Assembly: GCA_023398855.1 (NCBI GenBank)
Contig: JAEWRS010000510.1
Location: 1-6,372, forward strand
DNA length: 6,372 nt
Source of the DNA: Bacillota bacterium
Lineage (GTDB): Bacteria; Bacillota; Clostridia; Lachnospirales; Lachnospiraceae
Reading direction: 5' to 3'
Shown here: one piece after another, positions 4,711 through 6,372 of the stretch
Numbering within the stretch: the first letter of the stretch is position 1
How the letters are laid out: each line of letters begins with the position of its first letter
Made by a program: the position numbers and the translations under genes
The notes under the pieces: generated by a model
The model's database searches: none
Seen by the model: the letters and a program-made list of their open reading frames with translations, nothing else
What the model was told of the DNA's origin: nothing

Positions 4711-5766
4711 ATGAAATTATCATTCAGATGGTATGGAGAAGACGACAAGGTAACCTTACAGAACATCCGCCAGATTCCCGGCATGTATTCCATCGTAACA
4801 GCTGTTTACGATGTTCCCGTAGGAGAGGTGTGGAGCCGGGAAAGCATTGCCCGCTTAAAAGATAAGACAGAAGCAGCGGGATTGGCCTTTGAGGTGATTG
4901 AAAGCATTCCGGTCCATGAGGATATTAAATTAGGAAAGTCATCCAGGGACCAATACATCGAAAATTATTGTGAGAACATCAGGCGGGTGGCGGAAGCAGG
5001 GATCAAGTGTATCTGCTACAATTTCATGCCTGTATTTGACTGGACCAGGACTCAATTGGATCATGTGCTGGAGGATGGCTCTACATCTCTGGTTTATTAT
5101 CAGGATCAGGTGGACAAGGTTAATCCTCTGGAAGGTGAAAGTGACTTGACTCTTCCAGGCTGGGATTCCAGCTATACAAGGGATGAGTTAAAACAGGTGG
5201 TAAGACAGTATCATGCCATGTCAGAGGATGACCTTTGGGATAATCTGAAATATTTTCTGGAAGCAATCATACCCGTGGCAGCTGAATGCGGAGTAAATAT
5301 GGCGATTCACGAGGATGATCCATGCTGGAGTATTTTTGGTCTGCCAAGAATCATTACCTGCGAAGAGAATCTGGACCGTTTTTTAAAGCTGGTGGATGAT
5401 AAGCACAATGGAATCACCCTATGCACCGGCTCCTTAGGCTGCTCCAATCAGAATGATGTGGTGAAAATGGCTGCCAAATATGCAGCCATGGGCCGAATAC
5501 ACTTTGTCCACGCAAGAAATGTGGCTATTTTGGAGGACAATCAGGGCTTTGAAGAGAGAGCCCATTTGTCATCGTGCGGTTCTCTTGATATGTTTGCTAT
5601 TTTAAAGGCTTTGCATGACAATGGTTTTGACGGCTATGTGCGTCCGGATCACGGCCGTATGATTTGGGGAGAAACAGGCCGTGCAGGCTACGGGCTTTAT
5701 GACAGGGCTCTTGGTGCAACCTATTTAAACGGACTTTGGGAAGCTATTGAAAAAATGAGCAAATAA
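4711..5766 (+). CDS. uxuA: D-mannonate dehydratase
   Basis: This cytoplasmic metal-dependent enzyme (EC 4.2.1.8) removes water from D-mannonate to give 2-keto-3-deoxy-D-gluconate in glucuronate catabolism. The protein has 351 residues, the length of the shorter Firmicute form. It is a xylose-isomerase-like TIM barrel and shows the expected metal ligands: His200 in AIHEDDP, Cys238 in LCTGSLG, His267 in FVHARN and Asp313 in [18 protein letters not shown] (103-114) is another strongly conserved family block. The start at 4711 is chosen because a strong ribosome site precedes it and the protein begins MKLSFRWYG as in relatives. The next gene starts 17 bases after the stop, so the two form an operon. 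Confidence 0.97.
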   Translation: MKLSFRWYGEDDKVTLQNIRQIPGMYSIVTAVYDVPVGEVWSRESIARLKDKTEAAGLAFEVIESIPVHEDIKLGKSSRDQYIENYCENIRRVAEAGIKCICYNFMPVFDWTRTQLDHVLEDGSTSLVYYQDQVDKVNPLEGESDLTLPGWDSSYTRDELKQVVRQYHAMSEDDLWDNLKYFLEAIIPVAAECGVNMAIHEDDPCWSIFGLPRIITCEENLDRFLKLVDDKHNGITLCTGSLGCSNQNDVVKMAAKYAAMGRIHFVHARNVAILEDNQGFEERAHLSSCGSLDMFAILKALHDNGFDGYVRPDHGRMIWGETGRAGYGLYDRALGATYLNGLWEAIEKMSK

Positions 5767-5783
5767 AGAAAGAGGGAAAGCAT

Positions 5784-6372
5784 ATGGCATTATCATTTGG
5801 AACGGATTTAAGCGGCAGAGTGGCGGTCGTTACAGGCGCAGGAGGAGTATTATGCGGTATGTTTGCAAAAACTCTGGCGCAAGCAGGCGCAAAGGTGGCT
5901 GTTCTGGACTTAAATGAAGGTGCGGCTGAGGAAATCGCTGCGTCAATCAATGAATCCGGCGGCAAGGCAAAGGCTTACAAGGCCAATGTTTTAGAACGCA
6001 CAAGCCTTGAGGAGGTTCATGCGAAGATTCTGGCGGAGCTTGGTCCCTGTGATATTCTGATCAACGGTGCAGGCGGAAACAACGCCAGAGCTAATACGGA
6101 TAAGGAATATTTTGAAATGGGAGATATTGAAGCGGATACAAAATCATTTTTTGATTTGGATCAGTCGGGCATTGAATTCGTATTTCAGTTAAATTTCCTT
6201 GGAACACTTCTTCCGTGCCAGATCTTTGCAAAGGACATGATTGGCAGAGAGGGCTGCAGTATTTTGAATATTTCATCCATGAATGCATTTACCCCGCTTA
6301 CCAAGATTCCGGCATACAGTGGAGCAAAGGCTGCTATCAGTAACTTTACCCAGTGGCTGGCTGTTCATTTTT
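5784..6372 (+). CDS. uxuB: Short-chain dehydrogenase, D-mannonate oxidoreductase (fructuronate reductase) type, 3' end outside window
   Basis: The first 196 residues of an SDR enzyme are visible of roughly 280 expected. Members next to uxuA in Firmicutes (Bacillus YjmF type) interconvert D-fructuronate and D-mannonate with a nicotinamide cofactor; this job is inferred from neighbour and motifs. A Rossmann glycine motif TGAGGVLCG (17-25) is a family variant of TGxxxGxG, Asp42 at the end of strand 2 favours NAD(H), INGAGGNN lies at 93-100, and the catalytic set is Asn137, Ser165, Tyr178 and Lys182, with the usual 13-residue Ser-Tyr spacing (YSGAK at 178-182). The ATG at 5784 is preceded by GAGGGAAAG, a fair ribosome site, 17 bases after uxuA. 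It is unrelated to the long-chain UxuB of E. coli, so the symbol denotes function only. Confidence 0.9.
   Translation, partial: MALSFGTDLSGRVAVVTGAGGVLCGMFAKTLAQAGAKVAVLDLNEGAAEEIAASINESGGKAKAYKANVLERTSLEEVHAKILAELGPCDILINGAGGNNARANTDKEYFEMGDIEADTKSFFDLDQSGIEFVFQLNFLGTLLPCQIFAKDMIGREGCSILNISSMNAFTPLTKIPAYSGAKAAISNFTQWLAVHF

Noticed and set aside
1..6372. CRISPR array, tRNA/rRNA, insertion sequence or prophage signals
   Set aside because: No regularly spaced repeats, tRNA-like cloverleaf, transposase motifs, terminal inverted repeats or phage genes were seen.

Overview
The window looks like chromosome of an anaerobic Firmicute. It is most like the Lachnospiraceae (Lachnoclostridium/Lacrimispora type), an inference from strong AGGAGG ribosome sites, AT-rich spacers, consensus sigma-A promoters and the style of the proteins; no species can be named from sequence alone. 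It contains six recognisable protein genes, two of them cut by the window edges, and one transcription unit of about 460 bases that I cannot assign.

Layout: (1) 3-866 (+) is the C-terminal signalling half of a methyl-accepting chemotaxis protein, closed by a good intrinsic terminator at 901-940. (2) 941-1579 holds an AT-rich stretch, a near-perfect promoter (TTGACA, 17 bp, TATAAT, 1083-1111), a strong Shine-Dalgarno with no usable start codon behind it, a doubtful 93-codon reading frame, and a 15-bp hairpin at 1520-1566. This may be a non-coding RNA, a small-protein gene, or the remains of a lost gene. (3) 1580-2488 (-) is a PflX-like radical SAM protein without a visible partner. (4) 2600-3639 (+) is azlC-azlD, a two-subunit exporter of the branched-chain amino acid type, translationally coupled through a TTG start. 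(5) 3657-4535 (-) is an AraC-family regulator with a cupin sensor domain. It is divergent from (6) 4711-5766 (+) uxuA, D-mannonate dehydratase, and 5784-6372 (+) a short-chain dehydrogenase of the D-mannonate oxidoreductase (fructuronate reductase) type, cut by the right edge.

The AraC-uxuA-SDR block is a hexuronate (glucuronate-side) catabolic unit. The SDR reduces fructuronate to mannonate and UxuA dehydrates mannonate to 2-keto-3-deoxygluconate. The 175-bp divergent spacer contains a consensus-like promoter for the regulator, a weak promoter for uxuA, a direct repeat with 21-bp period placed where an AraC activator would bind, and a perfect 9-bp inverted repeat before the uxuA ribosome site. 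I see no clearly novel multi-gene system. The items most worth checking are the orphan transcription unit at 1083-1577 and the control region at 4563-4705.
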